Below are positions 1 to 7,972 of a stretch of DNA of 64,000 nucleotides, one piece after another (position 1 is the first letter of the stretch; the number at the start of each line of letters is the position of its first letter). The position numbers were made by a program, and so were the translations under genes. This stretch comes from Vagococcus lutrae. GTDB lineage: Bacteria; Bacillota; Bacilli; Lactobacillales; Vagococcaceae. The notes beneath the pieces were generated by a model that was given only the letters and a program-made list of their open reading frames with translations, was not told the DNA's origin and ran no database searches. The stretch is taken from NCBI RefSeq assembly GCF_003987555.1, contig NZ_NGJW01000001.1, positions 186,001 to 250,000 on the forward strand, read 5' to 3'.

Positions 1-560
1 AAAACTCTAAAATTACTTGCTCCCTCTATTTTAGCTGATTCAATAATCTCATCTGGTATAGCCTTAAAAAAGTTAGTAAACATATAAATAAATAATGGAC
101 TCGCTAAAATCGGTAAAATAACTGCCATACGGCTATTTAATAAACCCAATTTTTGGACAATAGAGAACTTAGATATCATGATCGTTTCACCTGGTATGAC
201 GAGTAACGCAATCATTAAAGCAAACAAAAATTTCTTCCCTTTAAAGTCAAACTTTGCAAATGAATACCCCGCTAATGAATTCACTATGATAGACCCTACT
301 GTTACGGTCAATGCATACATCACACTATTCGCTGTATAGCGAACAACATTAAAACGTGTAAACACTTCTTGAAATGATAAAAACCATTCGCTAGGATTTA
401 ATGACGGTAAAAAAGAACGCCATGTTCCCATTTCTTGATAAATAGCAGCTTCAGTTTTTAAAGCAGAACTAATCATCCAAACTAGTGGGAAGATGAAAAA
501 ACAAGCAAGTAATATCATAAGTATAATACTTAAAATTTGATACATTCTTTTTTTAGTCAT
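1..560 (-). CDS. Sugar ABC transporter permease, MalG-type (partial, 3' end cut)
   Basis: This is the second membrane subunit of a carbohydrate ABC importer (binding-protein-dependent transport family, MalG/UgpE type). I translated it from the ATG at 558-560; 186 residues are visible and the C-terminus lies outside the window. The protein starts MTKKRMYQILSII, has an N-terminal membrane segment (about 10-30), further segments, and the start of the cytoplasmic EAA-like loop (IIESAKIEGASNFRV) that contacts the ATPase. The start overlaps the stop of the upstream permease by 8 nt, which suggests translational coupling. No ATPase gene is visible, so the transporter probably uses a shared MsmX/MsmK-type ATPase. 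The substrate cannot be told from sequence. Confidence 0.88.
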   Translation of the reverse strand, partial: MTKKRMYQILSIILMILLACFFIFPLVWMISSALKTEAAIYQEMGTWRSFLPSLNPSEWFLSFQEVFTRFNVVRYTANSVMYALTVTVGSIIVNSLAGYSFAKFDFKGKKFLFALMIALLVIPGETIMISKFSIVQKLGLLNSRMAVILPILASPLFIYMFTNFFKAIPDEIIESAKIEGASNFRV

Positions 561-1434
561 TATTCCGACCTCCCGTTACTCTTCTCTGTAAAAGACTAAA
601 TATGATAATAACACCACCGTAGATAACTGTAATCGCACTAGCATATCCTACATGCCTATCTGTGAATCCAGAGCGATAAATGTAATACACAGGTGTAATG
701 GTAGAGTTAAGCGGACCGCCCTGTGTCATTACCATAGGTTGAATAATCAACTTAAATGCATCAATTAATGTCGTTGTTAAAATCATGACACTTGTAGGTT
801 TTAACATAGGTAAGGTAACATTTCTGAACTGTTCCCATTTATTCGCGCCATCAATTCTTGCAGCTTCGTAAATTTCACTAGGAATATTTTGTAACCCTGC
901 CAAAAATATTAACATTTGATACCCCGCACCTTGCCACGCAGAAATAGCAATAATAACAAACATCGCTTGTTTTGGACTTGTTAAGAATGGCTGTGCATTG
1001 ATTCCTACTTTTAACAACAAAGCATTAATTAATCCATCTGTTGGATTTAATAGATAAAGCCATAATACAGAAACAACGACAAGTGACATTACAACTGGAG
1101 CAAAGAAAGCAATTTTGAAAAAAGTATTGCCTTTTCTTTTTTTATTCACGAGTAACGCAAGTCCAAGAGCTGTTCCAACTTGAATAGGCATAATAAAGAT
1201 AACAAACTTACCGATATTCCATAAACTCTTTATAAAAAGTGGGTCTTTAAAAAGAGTAATGTAGTTTCCTATTCCTATAAAGCTTCTATCTTGTGGTGTT
1301 AACATATAATAATCAGTAAAAGAGTAATATATAGATAGCAATGTTGGCAAAAACAAGAAAAGTCCTAGTAATATAAGTGCTGGTAATAAAAAGATGTAAC
1401 CTCCAAATCTTTCTTGTGCTACTTGTTTTTTCAT
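553..1434 (-). CDS. Sugar ABC transporter permease, MalF/UgpA-type
   Basis: First membrane subunit of the carbohydrate ABC importer, 293 residues, the usual length for the short MalF-type permeases. About six membrane segments are visible, the first at about 12-35. The EAA loop is present near residues 188-205 (IYEAARIDGANKWEQF). It has a good ribosome site (GGGGGGAG) upstream of the ATG. It lies downstream of the binding protein and upstream of the second permease in one operon. A short perfect hairpin separates it from the binding-protein gene and could lower its expression relative to that gene. Confidence 0.92.
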   Translation of the reverse strand: MKKQVAQERFGGYIFLLPALILLGLFLFLPTLLSIYYSFTDYYMLTPQDRSFIGIGNYITLFKDPLFIKSLWNIGKFVIFIMPIQVGTALGLALLVNKKRKGNTFFKIAFFAPVVMSLVVVSVLWLYLLNPTDGLINALLLKVGINAQPFLTSPKQAMFVIIAISAWQGAGYQMLIFLAGLQNIPSEIYEAARIDGANKWEQFRNVTLPMLKPTSVMILTTTLIDAFKLIIQPMVMTQGGPLNSTITPVYYIYRSGFTDRHVGYASAITVIYGGVIIIFSLLQRRVTGGRNND

Positions 1435-1464
1435 AATGTTAATTCTCCCCCCTTTTATAGGTAA

Positions 1465-1484
1465 AGGGCTAGTTGCCTAGCCCT
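1465..1484 (-). other. Intercistronic hairpin between binding protein and permease
   Basis: A perfect 8-bp inverted repeat (AGGGCTAG - TTGC - CTAGCCCT) lies in the 62-nt gap between the solute-binding protein and permease genes. There is no long T-tract after it on the minus strand. By analogy with other ABC importers it probably acts as an mRNA-stabilising or partially terminating stem that keeps the binding protein more abundant than the permeases. The function is inferred. Confidence 0.5.
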
Positions 1485-1496
1485 CTATTCTCACTG

Positions 1497-2798
1497 TTAC
1501 TTTAAATGACTCTCAATTTCTTGCGCCTTAGTTTCTAATAACTTATTCAAATCTTTATTATCATCGAAATAAGTACTTTCTGTTACTGTTTCTTGTACAG
1601 TTCGAGTTACTTTAGGATACTCTACTAAAACTGGACGAGAATGGCCACTCACTTGATTTTGTTTAATCAACATTTGCATAGGCTTTGCAACTTCTTCAAG
1701 CATACGATTAGCAACTGATGTTCTAGCAGGGAGCACCGTATTCCCCATGCTCATATTATAAAGTTCGTCCTCGCTTGTTAAAAATTCAATCAAAGCTCCG
1801 GCCATTTCTTTTTTATCCGAACTTGCTGTCATACCATACTGCCAACTCCCAGTCGGTGATACTAATTCTTTTGTCTTTGGTGACACTGGGTAAGGCAAGA
1901 TTCCGTAGTCAATATCTTGATATTCTTGATCTAACTCTTGCATCGTCCAAGATCCTGACATCTTCATTGCATATTTACCAGTTTGAAATCCTGCTTCGGA
2001 AGGACTAATAGTAGAATATTTATTTTTTATTAAGTCTTGGATAAATTGAAAGGTTTCGACATTTTCTTTAGCATCAAAAACACCTATAGCTTTAGTTCCA
2101 TCTTCGTTAACAATATCTCCACCGTTTGACCATATGAACGGTGTAAAAGCGTAGAATAACCATTCTGAATGATCATCAAATCCCATATCAATTGCTGGTT
2201 GGTCAAATTTATCTGTCAGTGTTTTCGCAATAGTATTAAATTCATCCCAAGTCCAAGGTTTTTCTAAAGTAGGTAAATCTGATTCTTCAATCCCCGCTTC
2301 TTTAAACATATCTTTATTATAAAAAATTCCTACACCTGATTCAGAGTAACCAATTGCATAGAGTTTCCCATCATACGTACCTTGATCGATAATACTTGGT
2401 AAAAAGTCCTCTTTTTCGGACAAATAGTCATCAATCGGAGCTAACATCCCTGCGTTCGCATAGGCAGCAGTGTTAGGACCATCCAAAGTCAAAACATCTG
2501 GTAATGTATTAGTTGTTAACGCTGCGTTAACCTTATCTTCATATCCGCCACCCGAGCCACTCCTTGGAATATATTCCACGACAGCTTTGTAGCCTTTATC
2601 GTTCGTTTCGTTGAATTTTTTTATAGATTCTGTCATCACTTGACCTTCTGCAGACTCTTTTGAATACTGAACCCATACTGTTACCTCATCATCTTTTACT
2701 TTTTTCTTAGTGTCTGCTTTTTGATCAGCAGAAGAACAAGCTACTAGCGATAAAGATAAAGCCACAACTCCCATAAAACCTAAAATTTTTCTTTTCAT
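1497..2798 (-). CDS. Extracellular sugar-binding lipoprotein of ABC transporter
   Basis: Solute-binding protein family 1 (MalE-like), 433 residues. It has a lipoprotein signal peptide ending in a lipobox (SLVAC, Cys at about 21), so it should be anchored on the outer face of the membrane, where it captures a sugar and delivers it to the two permeases. Family features include the KDMFKEAGI segment and the typical GTYDGKLYAIGYSESGVGIFYN region that lines the ligand cleft. The start is supported by an AGGAGG site a few bases upstream. It is the first gene of the operon, downstream of a strong promoter with a LacI-type operator. The sugar is unknown. Confidence 0.93.
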   Translation of the reverse strand: MKRKILGFMGVVALSLSLVACSSADQKADTKKKVKDDEVTVWVQYSKESAEGQVMTESIKKFNETNDKGYKAVVEYIPRSGSGGGYEDKVNAALTTNTLPDVLTLDGPNTAAYANAGMLAPIDDYLSEKEDFLPSIIDQGTYDGKLYAIGYSESGVGIFYNKDMFKEAGIEESDLPTLEKPWTWDEFNTIAKTLTDKFDQPAIDMGFDDHSEWLFYAFTPFIWSNGGDIVNEDGTKAIGVFDAKENVETFQFIQDLIKNKYSTISPSEAGFQTGKYAMKMSGSWTMQELDQEYQDIDYGILPYPVSPKTKELVSPTGSWQYGMTASSDKKEMAGALIEFLTSEDELYNMSMGNTVLPARTSVANRMLEEVAKPMQMLIKQNQVSGHSRPVLVEYPKVTRTVQETVTESTYFDDNKDLNKLLETKAQEIESHLK

Positions 2799-2841
2799 CG
2801 GTCTTCCTCCTAAAGGATACGTTTTATTTGATTACGCTTTC

Positions 2842-2880
2842 ATTATAAACTGTCTGAAACGCTATGTCAACCGGTTTCAC
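2842..2880 (-). promoter_or_regulatory. Promoter of sugar ABC operon with LacI-type operator
   Basis: On the minus strand there is a perfect sigma-A promoter: -35 TTGACA (2865-2870), 17-nt spacer, -10 TATAAT (2842-2847). A palindrome centred on AACCGGTT (2866-2880) overlaps the -35 box. A central CG dyad is typical of LacI-family operators, so it is probably the target of the adjacent LacI-type repressor, or of CcpA. The cre consensus does not fit exactly. Confidence 0.8.
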
Positions 2881-2925
2881 AAAAAATCAAAAAATATGAC
2901 CACCGGTACCAATGCCGTGTGGTCA
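2880..2925 (-). terminator. Terminator of the lacI-family gene
   Basis: Read on the minus strand, an inverted repeat TGACCAC...GTGGTCA (arms 2919-2925 and 2897-2903) with inner partial pairing is followed by TATTTTTTGATTTTTT. It starts just after the regulator stop codon and just before the promoter of the ABC operon, so it separates the two transcripts. Confidence 0.75.
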
Positions 2926-2929
2926 ACAA

Positions 2930-3919
2930 TTATATTGATTTTGAAGTTCTATTGCTAATCAATTCTACTGGCAAGATGGTACTCATTGGTACTTGCTTAT
3001 TATCTATTTCATCTAATAAAACCTCTACCGATTTTTCTGCTAATAACGCTATTGGTTGTTTAACTGTCGATAAATCTGGTAAAATTGTACGGATATTTTC
3101 AGTTCCGTCAAATCCAACTACTTTTAGCTCTTTTGGCACTTCTATTCCGAGTTTATTAGCCTGATTTATAACGATTGATGCCATTAAGTCATCTCCAGCA
3201 AATACGCCATCAATCTTAGGTGATGACTGTAATATCTCAAATACACGTTTGTTTTTTTCTTTATTACTTTTTGTAAAAGGTATATGAGCAACATGTGACA
3301 TCATATTATGGTTTCCAATGCAATCTAGATACGCTTTTTCTCGATCATTTGCAGGCGTTTGAAGTCTTGGATCCCCTGAGATACAAAGAATATTCTGACA
3401 GTCTGCCTTAATTAATTCTTCCGTAGCCATATAGCCGCCATGATAGTTATCCGATTGAATCGTAGGAATCGATTCTCCCAAAGACCGTTCTACCGACACC
3501 ATTTTCAGTGGCATTTTTTCATATTCTTCAATATCTATATTATGAGAACCCACGATTATGCCATCTACTCTGTTTTCCTGAAGCATCCTTAAATATTTCT
3601 TTTCATTTTCGCTCTCGTTTATACTGTTACACACTAGTAATTTATAATCTAGTTTCGAAAGATGTTTTTCGATATGGTAAGTTAGTTCTCCAAAAAATGG
3701 ATTAGAGGTTGTTGGAATTATTAGTCCAATTAACTTGGTTTTATTTGAAAAAAGAGAACGTGCCATCTCGTTCGGAATAAATCCTAATTCCTCAATACTA
3801 TCATGTACTTTCTTTTTCATCTCATCACTAATATACCCACGATTATTCAACACTCTAGACACAGTTGTAGGGGAAACTCCTGCATTTTTTGCAACATCTC
3901 GAATTGTTACTTTTGTCAT
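2930..3919 (-). CDS. LacI-family transcriptional regulator
   Basis: 329 residues, the standard length for the LacI/GalR family. The N-terminal helix-turn-helix and hinge are clear (TIRDVAKNAGVSPTTVSRVL, about residues 4-24), followed by a periplasmic-binding-protein-like effector domain (about 60-325). The start has a good AAGGAG site. It lies directly upstream of the sugar ABC operon in the same orientation but is separated from it by a terminator, and the operon promoter carries a LacI-type operator. It is therefore probably the local repressor, releasing DNA when the transported sugar or a derivative binds. The effector is unknown. Confidence 0.92.
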   Translation of the reverse strand: MTKVTIRDVAKNAGVSPTTVSRVLNNRGYISDEMKKKVHDSIEELGFIPNEMARSLFSNKTKLIGLIIPTTSNPFFGELTYHIEKHLSKLDYKLLVCNSINESENEKKYLRMLQENRVDGIIVGSHNIDIEEYEKMPLKMVSVERSLGESIPTIQSDNYHGGYMATEELIKADCQNILCISGDPRLQTPANDREKAYLDCIGNHNMMSHVAHIPFTKSNKEKNKRVFEILQSSPKIDGVFAGDDLMASIVINQANKLGIEVPKELKVVGFDGTENIRTILPDLSTVKQPIALLAEKSVEVLLDEIDNKQVPMSTILPVELISNRTSKSI

Positions 3920-3944
3920 CTCTTTTTCTCCTTACTTTCAACAT

Positions 3945-3983
3945 AAAATCCTGCTTCCTAAACCGATAGGAGAGCAGGATTTT
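3945..3983 (-). terminator. Terminator after the DUF402 gene
   Basis: A long, nearly perfect stem (AAAATCCTGCT at 3945-3955 pairing with AGCAGGATTTT at 3973-3983, with an inner TCCTA/TAGGA stem) ends in a T-run on the minus strand. It lies between the DUF402 gene and the LacI-type gene and so ends the DUF402 transcript. Confidence 0.85.
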
Positions 3984-4011
3984 AATAATACTTAATATTC
4001 ATACATTCTAA

Positions 4012-4551
4012 CTATGACGACTTACGTGATAATTGTTTATAGCGCTCATACCATAATTTCACATACGCTTCTGAAAATGGCCCTTTCCCTTCGTTAATCC
4101 ACTCAACGAGTTCCTTGACATTTTCTTTGAGTATATAGTCAATCTCTGCTGAATATCCCATTTGTTGGCGATGCATTTCATACTCATCAACATCTAACAA
4201 CTTCTTCTCTCCATCAGGAAAAATCTTGATATCCAAATCATAATCAATATACTTTAATGCTTCGGCATCCAGTACAAACGGTGAAGCTAAGTTACAATAG
4301 TAAGAAACCCCATTATCACGAATCATCGCAATAATGTTAAACCAAAATTTTTCATGAAAATAAACAATGGCAGGCTCTCTCGTCACCCATCTACGACCGT
4401 CTGACTCTGTGACAAGCGTGTGATCATTGACGCCAATTAAGGAATGTTCACTCGTCTTTAAAACCATGGTATCACGCCAAACGCGATGTAATTTACCGTC
4501 GTGTTTATAGCTTTGAATCGTAATGAATTCTCCTTCTTTCGGAACACCCAT
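4012..4551 (-). CDS. DUF402 nucleoside tri-/diphosphatase (Ntdp family)
   Basis: 179 residues, closely resembling the small DUF402 proteins of staphylococci and bacilli shown to hydrolyse nucleoside tri- and diphosphates. Recognisable conserved stretches are [20 protein letters not shown] near the N-terminus, [16 protein letters not shown] and [16 protein letters not shown] in the middle, and [16 protein letters not shown] with a metal-binding acidic cluster. Length and colinearity match the family, so the gene appears intact. The start is supported by homology, although the ribosome site is weak. It is a single-gene unit with its own terminator. The cellular role is unsettled; nucleotide pool control is the usual proposal. 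Confidence 0.9.
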   Translation of the reverse strand: MGVPKEGEFITIQSYKHDGKLHRVWRDTMVLKTSEHSLIGVNDHTLVTESDGRRWVTREPAIVYFHEKFWFNIIAMIRDNGVSYYCNLASPFVLDAEALKYIDYDLDIKIFPDGEKKLLDVDEYEMHRQQMGYSAEIDYILKENVKELVEWINEGKGPFSEAYVKLWYERYKQLSRKSS

Positions 4552-4696
4552 TTTGACCCTACTTTCTACTGATTCACCAGTTTTTTTGCCAGGGTGCTGT
4601 TCACACCGGTATCATAAACATTATATCATAAAACATTTAAAACCGAGAGAACTTTTACCAGAAGAAGAGGTATCTCACATTCAAGCTAGATAAAAA

Positions 4697-5629
4697 CTAC
4701 TCCCAATCCATTTCCCCTGTGACTACTTTCGCACTCATTTCTAACGAATCATCTGGCAAATTAGGATACGCTGCTTTCATATCTTGAATAATTTCCTCAC
4801 TCGTGGTGTACGTTGCTTCAGATAGCATGAAACGCTCTAAATACTCTTTCGTAAAGGCTATATTCTCTGGTGAAAAGTCATTACCTGAAGCAAAATGACT
4901 AGGTATCACACGTGTAGCGCCAAATGTTGTTAGCTCTTCCAAGTCTTTTAGCCACTGTTCTTGACTTTCGCGAGTCTTCGTGTCGGCCATAAACAAATGA
5001 CTATCTGCTGCAACTAAAATGCCCCCTAATAATATCTTATCCGTCGGTTGATACAACGTTTGTTTTTCCTCATCACTACCTACGATTTGCAGCGTATCCG
5101 AATCTAACGTCAACGCTGATGGCGCTAGCTCTGGTAATAGGATACGGTCAGGTGCATTGTCTTGCAACGTTTCTTGCCAAACTGCTTGTTTCGCTTCATT
5201 CGTCTCTTTAATTCGTTTTATCGTACTAGCGGTCGCTAAAACTTTCGCATCGGGAAACGCCTCTTTAATCACGGCTGTTCCAAAGTAAAAATCTGGATCA
5301 CTATAAGAAATATAGAGGGTGTCTAGAGTTATCTGTTTTTCTTTAATATAAGCTACGATATCCTCAGCATTTTCTTTTGAAAACTGTGTATCAACTAAAA
5401 GCCCTTTGCCATTTTTTTCCACTAGAACAGCCGTAGCACCGAAGACTTCATCTGGTTTCATCACATGGTAGGTAAACGTTTCTCCCTTTATTACTTTTTC
5501 GATTTTAGGACGCACTTGAGTTTCTTTTGTTTTGGTCGTTTTTTCTTTCGTTTCTTTTTTAGCCTGACATCCTACCAATCCTACCGCTATCACTAATGCT
5601 AAACCTACTAGCCACTTCTTACGTTTCAT
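4697..5629 (-). CDS. Lipoprotein with degenerate metallo-beta-lactamase fold
   Basis: 310 residues with a lipoprotein signal peptide and lipobox (GLVGC, Cys21), so it is anchored outside the membrane. The body aligns in pattern with metallo-beta-lactamase-fold hydrolases: GKGLLVDTQFS, then LYISYSDPDFYFG where active enzymes have HxHxDH followed by YFG, then ADSHLFMADTKT and RVIPSHFASG. The metal-binding histidines of the first motif are replaced by Ser, Ser and Phe (residues 108-117), so metal-dependent hydrolysis is doubtful. It has a good AAAGG ribosome site. It appears monocistronic and is divergent from the DoxX gene. It may be a binding protein or pseudo-enzyme; the function is unknown. 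Confidence 0.7.
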   Translation of the reverse strand: MKRKKWLVGLALVIAVGLVGCQAKKETKEKTTKTKETQVRPKIEKVIKGETFTYHVMKPDEVFGATAVLVEKNGKGLLVDTQFSKENAEDIVAYIKEKQITLDTLYISYSDPDFYFGTAVIKEAFPDAKVLATASTIKRIKETNEAKQAVWQETLQDNAPDRILLPELAPSALTLDSDTLQIVGSDEEKQTLYQPTDKILLGGILVAADSHLFMADTKTRESQEQWLKDLEELTTFGATRVIPSHFASGNDFSPENIAFTKEYLERFMLSEATYTTSEEIIQDMKAAYPNLPDDSLEMSAKVVTGEMDWE

Positions 5630-5789
5630 CTTATCACACCTTTCTTATTTAAAGTAAGTTTATGGGATAATTATTTTTTTAGCAACTCATAACACTTGAA
5701 TATCTATCTTTTTTTCACAGTGCTTATTATTTGTAAGTCTTTATCCTTTATGGTTTAATTAACTAACTAAATATAAGGAGATGATTAAT

Positions 5790-6191
5790 ATGTTTACAGT
5801 AACTCAGCGAAGTACTTATAGTTTGCTACTTATTCGCATTATGCTAGGCGTTACCATGCTCTTACATGGATTGCAAAAATGGTTGAATCTCGGAGACGTC
5901 ACTGATTTTTTCACTAGTTTAGGATTACCCACATTCGTGCCCCCTATTATTGCTACCATCGAAACTGTCGGAGGCCTATTCATGATACTCGGTCTACTCG
6001 TCCCTCTTGTTTCTCTAGGTTTTGTCGCCATATTAGGAACGACAATTTTTATGTTAAAAAGTCAAGCTGGCTTTATTGACGGTTTTGAACTGGAATTACT
6101 GTTAATTGTGATGAGTCTTGCTGTCGGCTACGCTCACTTAAATAAAAACCTCTTTCAACTCCTCCCCTTTCAAAACGATCGTCCATTTTAA
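5790..6191 (+). CDS. DoxX-family membrane protein
   Basis: Small integral membrane protein of the DoxX/DoxD family, 133 residues from the ATG at 5790. An upstream in-frame ATG at 5781 directly abuts the AAGGAG site (5775-5780), so the second ATG with 9-nt spacing is the likely start. Four membrane segments are visible, including LLLIRIMLGVTMLLHGLQKW at the N-terminus and a typical PxFVPPIIATIETVGGLFMILG segment. Family members are tied to redox or quinone-related functions, but the exact reaction here is unknown. It is a single gene ending at a bidirectional terminator. Confidence 0.85.
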   Translation: MFTVTQRSTYSLLLIRIMLGVTMLLHGLQKWLNLGDVTDFFTSLGLPTFVPPIIATIETVGGLFMILGLLVPLVSLGFVAILGTTIFMLKSQAGFIDGFELELLLIVMSLAVGYAHLNKNLFQLLPFQNDRPF

Positions 6192-6211
6192 AAAAGGCTC
6201 TTGCAAAATAT

Positions 6212-6251
6212 AAAAAAGGAAGAAAATCTTTTTTGATTTTCTTCCTTTTTT
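6212..6251. terminator. Bidirectional terminator between doxX and first WxL operon
   Basis: A perfect 17-bp stem (AAAAAAGGAAGAAAATC paired with GATTTTCTTCCTTTTTT, 6-nt loop) has T-runs on both strands. It lies between the converging doxX gene and the last gene of the WxL operon. Confidence 0.9.
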
Positions 6252-6308
6252 GAGACTAATCCATAAAGAATCGAATCTAGTCATCTTTTAATTCATATAT
6301 TGCTTTTT

Positions 6309-7067
6309 TTATTCATTACCCGGCACATCTGTTAAAGTCCAAACAAAAGAAGTTCTGTATTGTGCTTTCTTTTTAACGGCTTTACCTGGTACAAATAGTT
6401 TGACACTTTCTTTAGATTTTGTTAAATCTTCATCACCCCAGCGTGTTAAGAAAGTACCTGCTCCCGCATCTTTTTTAGCACTCATTACAAGTAAATCTTC
6501 GTTCATATTGTCGATTTCGATTTCATCTACCGCTGTTGCTGGTGTTGATTCTGAAACAGTATTGATATTTCCATTAGTTAAAGTAATTTTTGCTCCTTCT
6601 AACTTATGGCTATCTTCTGTTTCAAACTGTTTCGTTTGCTTAACTTTTAAAGTCCAACCCTCTAATGTTCCTCTGTTGTCTGTTACTTGGACATAGTTAG
6701 GTCCTTCTCTTAGTTCTTGGTCAGTATCTTTATCCTTATACTTTTGTAATTCAGCATAATATGTTTCGTCTTTCGATGTTATTTTGTTTTCACCAAAGTT
6801 GAAACTAGAAGCAAAATCAATGGATAGTGGACCTGGTGTTCCTGGTTGAGGTTTTCCTTCTGGATCTGTTGGGTCTGTTGGGTCTACTGGTTGTTCTGGA
6901 TCAAGTGGGTCTACCGGGTCTACTGGTTTTTCTCCAGGAGTAAATTCGATTAAGCCATTCGATGTATATTCTCCACCATCTTGTCCTGCTGCAGAAACTA
7001 CACCTGCTCCCATAGATAATCCTAAAGCCATGACTGATGCTAAACTAATAATTTTGTTGTATTTCAT
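6309..7067 (-). CDS. WxL-domain cell-surface protein
   Basis: 252 residues with a Sec signal peptide (cleavage near VVSAAG, about 26). A Pro/Asp-rich linker follows (repeated DP-T/L/V units, about 45-75), then a WxL domain with its two hallmark motifs: GWTLKV near the middle and the C-terminal VWTLTDVPGNE. WxL domains bind the cell wall non-covalently, so this should be exported and surface-displayed. It is the last gene of the first WxL operon and a close paralogue of the gene just upstream, sharing the signal-linker-PGTPGPLSIDFASSF architecture. The start has an AGGAGAAT ribosome site. Confidence 0.93.
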   Translation of the reverse strand: MKYNKIISLASVMALGLSMGAGVVSAAGQDGGEYTSNGLIEFTPGEKPVDPVDPLDPEQPVDPTDPTDPEGKPQPGTPGPLSIDFASSFNFGENKITSKDETYYAELQKYKDKDTDQELREGPNYVQVTDNRGTLEGWTLKVKQTKQFETEDSHKLEGAKITLTNGNINTVSESTPATAVDEIEIDNMNEDLLVMSAKKDAGAGTFLTRWGDEDLTKSKESVKLFVPGKAVKKKAQYRTSFVWTLTDVPGNE

Positions 7068-7119
7068 TGTAATTCTCCTTCTATCTATTTATATTAATAT
7101 TTATTGATTACAGTACTTC

Positions 7120-7914
7120 TTAATTAGCAGGGATTTCTGATAAAATCCAAGTTAATGTCGTTTTATAATTAACTGCATCTTTTACTGTTGCTCCTGGTAC
7201 AGTTAATGTAACACTTTTGTTTAAATTAACATTTTCTTTGTTACCTTCTTCATCTACAATAACTTCCTCTTCAGTAAGGACATTCTCTCCTTCATCCCAA
7301 CGATTCAACCATGTACCTGCACCTGCACCTTTTTCTGCAGTCATTACTCTATGAAGTTCTCCAACTTTCAATCCCATATTTTCATGAGCTAGTGGTGGTG
7401 TCGTGTTTGTCTTACTTCTTACTTTTGCATTAGTCAAGCTAATTTGAGCTCCGACTAACTCTTTGTTTTTCGTCTCTTTTGTTGCTTCAAATTGATTTTC
7501 TTGTTTTACATCTAAAGTCCATCCTGCGTTTGTTCCGCGTTTATCTGAGACTTGAACATAGTTTGGTCGATCTTCTAACCCTTCAAAACGTTGAGCTCTT
7601 GCATAGTAAGTTTCATCTTTATCTGTGATTTTGTTAATTCCAAAATCGAAACTAGAAGCAAAATCAATAGATAGTGGGCCTGGTGTCCCTGGATTTGGTC
7701 CTTCTGGATCTGTTGGATCAATTGGTTTCTCTGGCTCACCTGGGTCTATTGGGTCTGTTGGATCTGTTGGATCTGTATCTGGAATAAATTGAACCATTCC
7801 ATGAGATTCATATTGTCTCACCTCTGCATTTTCTGCTGCTAAGACACTCGGCGCTAACAGATTAGATCCTAAAATTGACAATGCTAATACTGACATCATT
7901 TTTTGTTTTTTCAT
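7120..7914 (-). CDS. WxL-domain cell-surface protein
   Basis: 264 residues with a signal peptide (cleavage after about residue 26), then an acidic Pro-rich linker of DPTDP-type repeats (about 46-75), then the WxL domain with GWTLDV and the C-terminal TWILSEIPAN. It is a paralogue of the next gene, and the pair looks like a local duplication. The protein is expected to sit on the wall surface together with the operon's DUF916 protein. It lies 58 nt downstream of the sortase gene in the same operon. Confidence 0.93.
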   Translation of the reverse strand: MKKQKMMSVLALSILGSNLLAPSVLAAENAEVRQYESHGMVQFIPDTDPTDPTDPIDPGEPEKPIDPTDPEGPNPGTPGPLSIDFASSFDFGINKITDKDETYYARAQRFEGLEDRPNYVQVSDKRGTNAGWTLDVKQENQFEATKETKNKELVGAQISLTNAKVRSKTNTTPPLAHENMGLKVGELHRVMTAEKGAGAGTWLNRWDEGENVLTEEEVIVDEEGNKENVNLNKSVTLTVPGATVKDAVNYKTTLTWILSEIPAN

Positions 7915-7972
7915 TTTCTTTCTCCTTTAAAAATTTTTTATATTAAACAGGATAGCCTATTTAAAACGATTT

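Noticed and set aside
2851-2885. CcpA cre site at the sugar ABC promoter
   Set aside because: The spacing of the conserved bases is off by one on both candidate alignments; a general LacI-type operator is all I can support.
2893-2925. Inverted repeat TGACCAC/GTGGTCA considered as a second operator
   Set aside because: It is followed by a T-run on the minus strand directly after a stop codon, so a terminator explains it better.
4600-4690. Plus-strand reading frame ending in ...LKPRELLPEEEVSHIQAR before a stop
   Set aside because: It has a coding-like look and could be a gene remnant, but no start codon, ribosome site or recognisable family; it is within a 145-nt spacer that also holds the DUF402 promoter.
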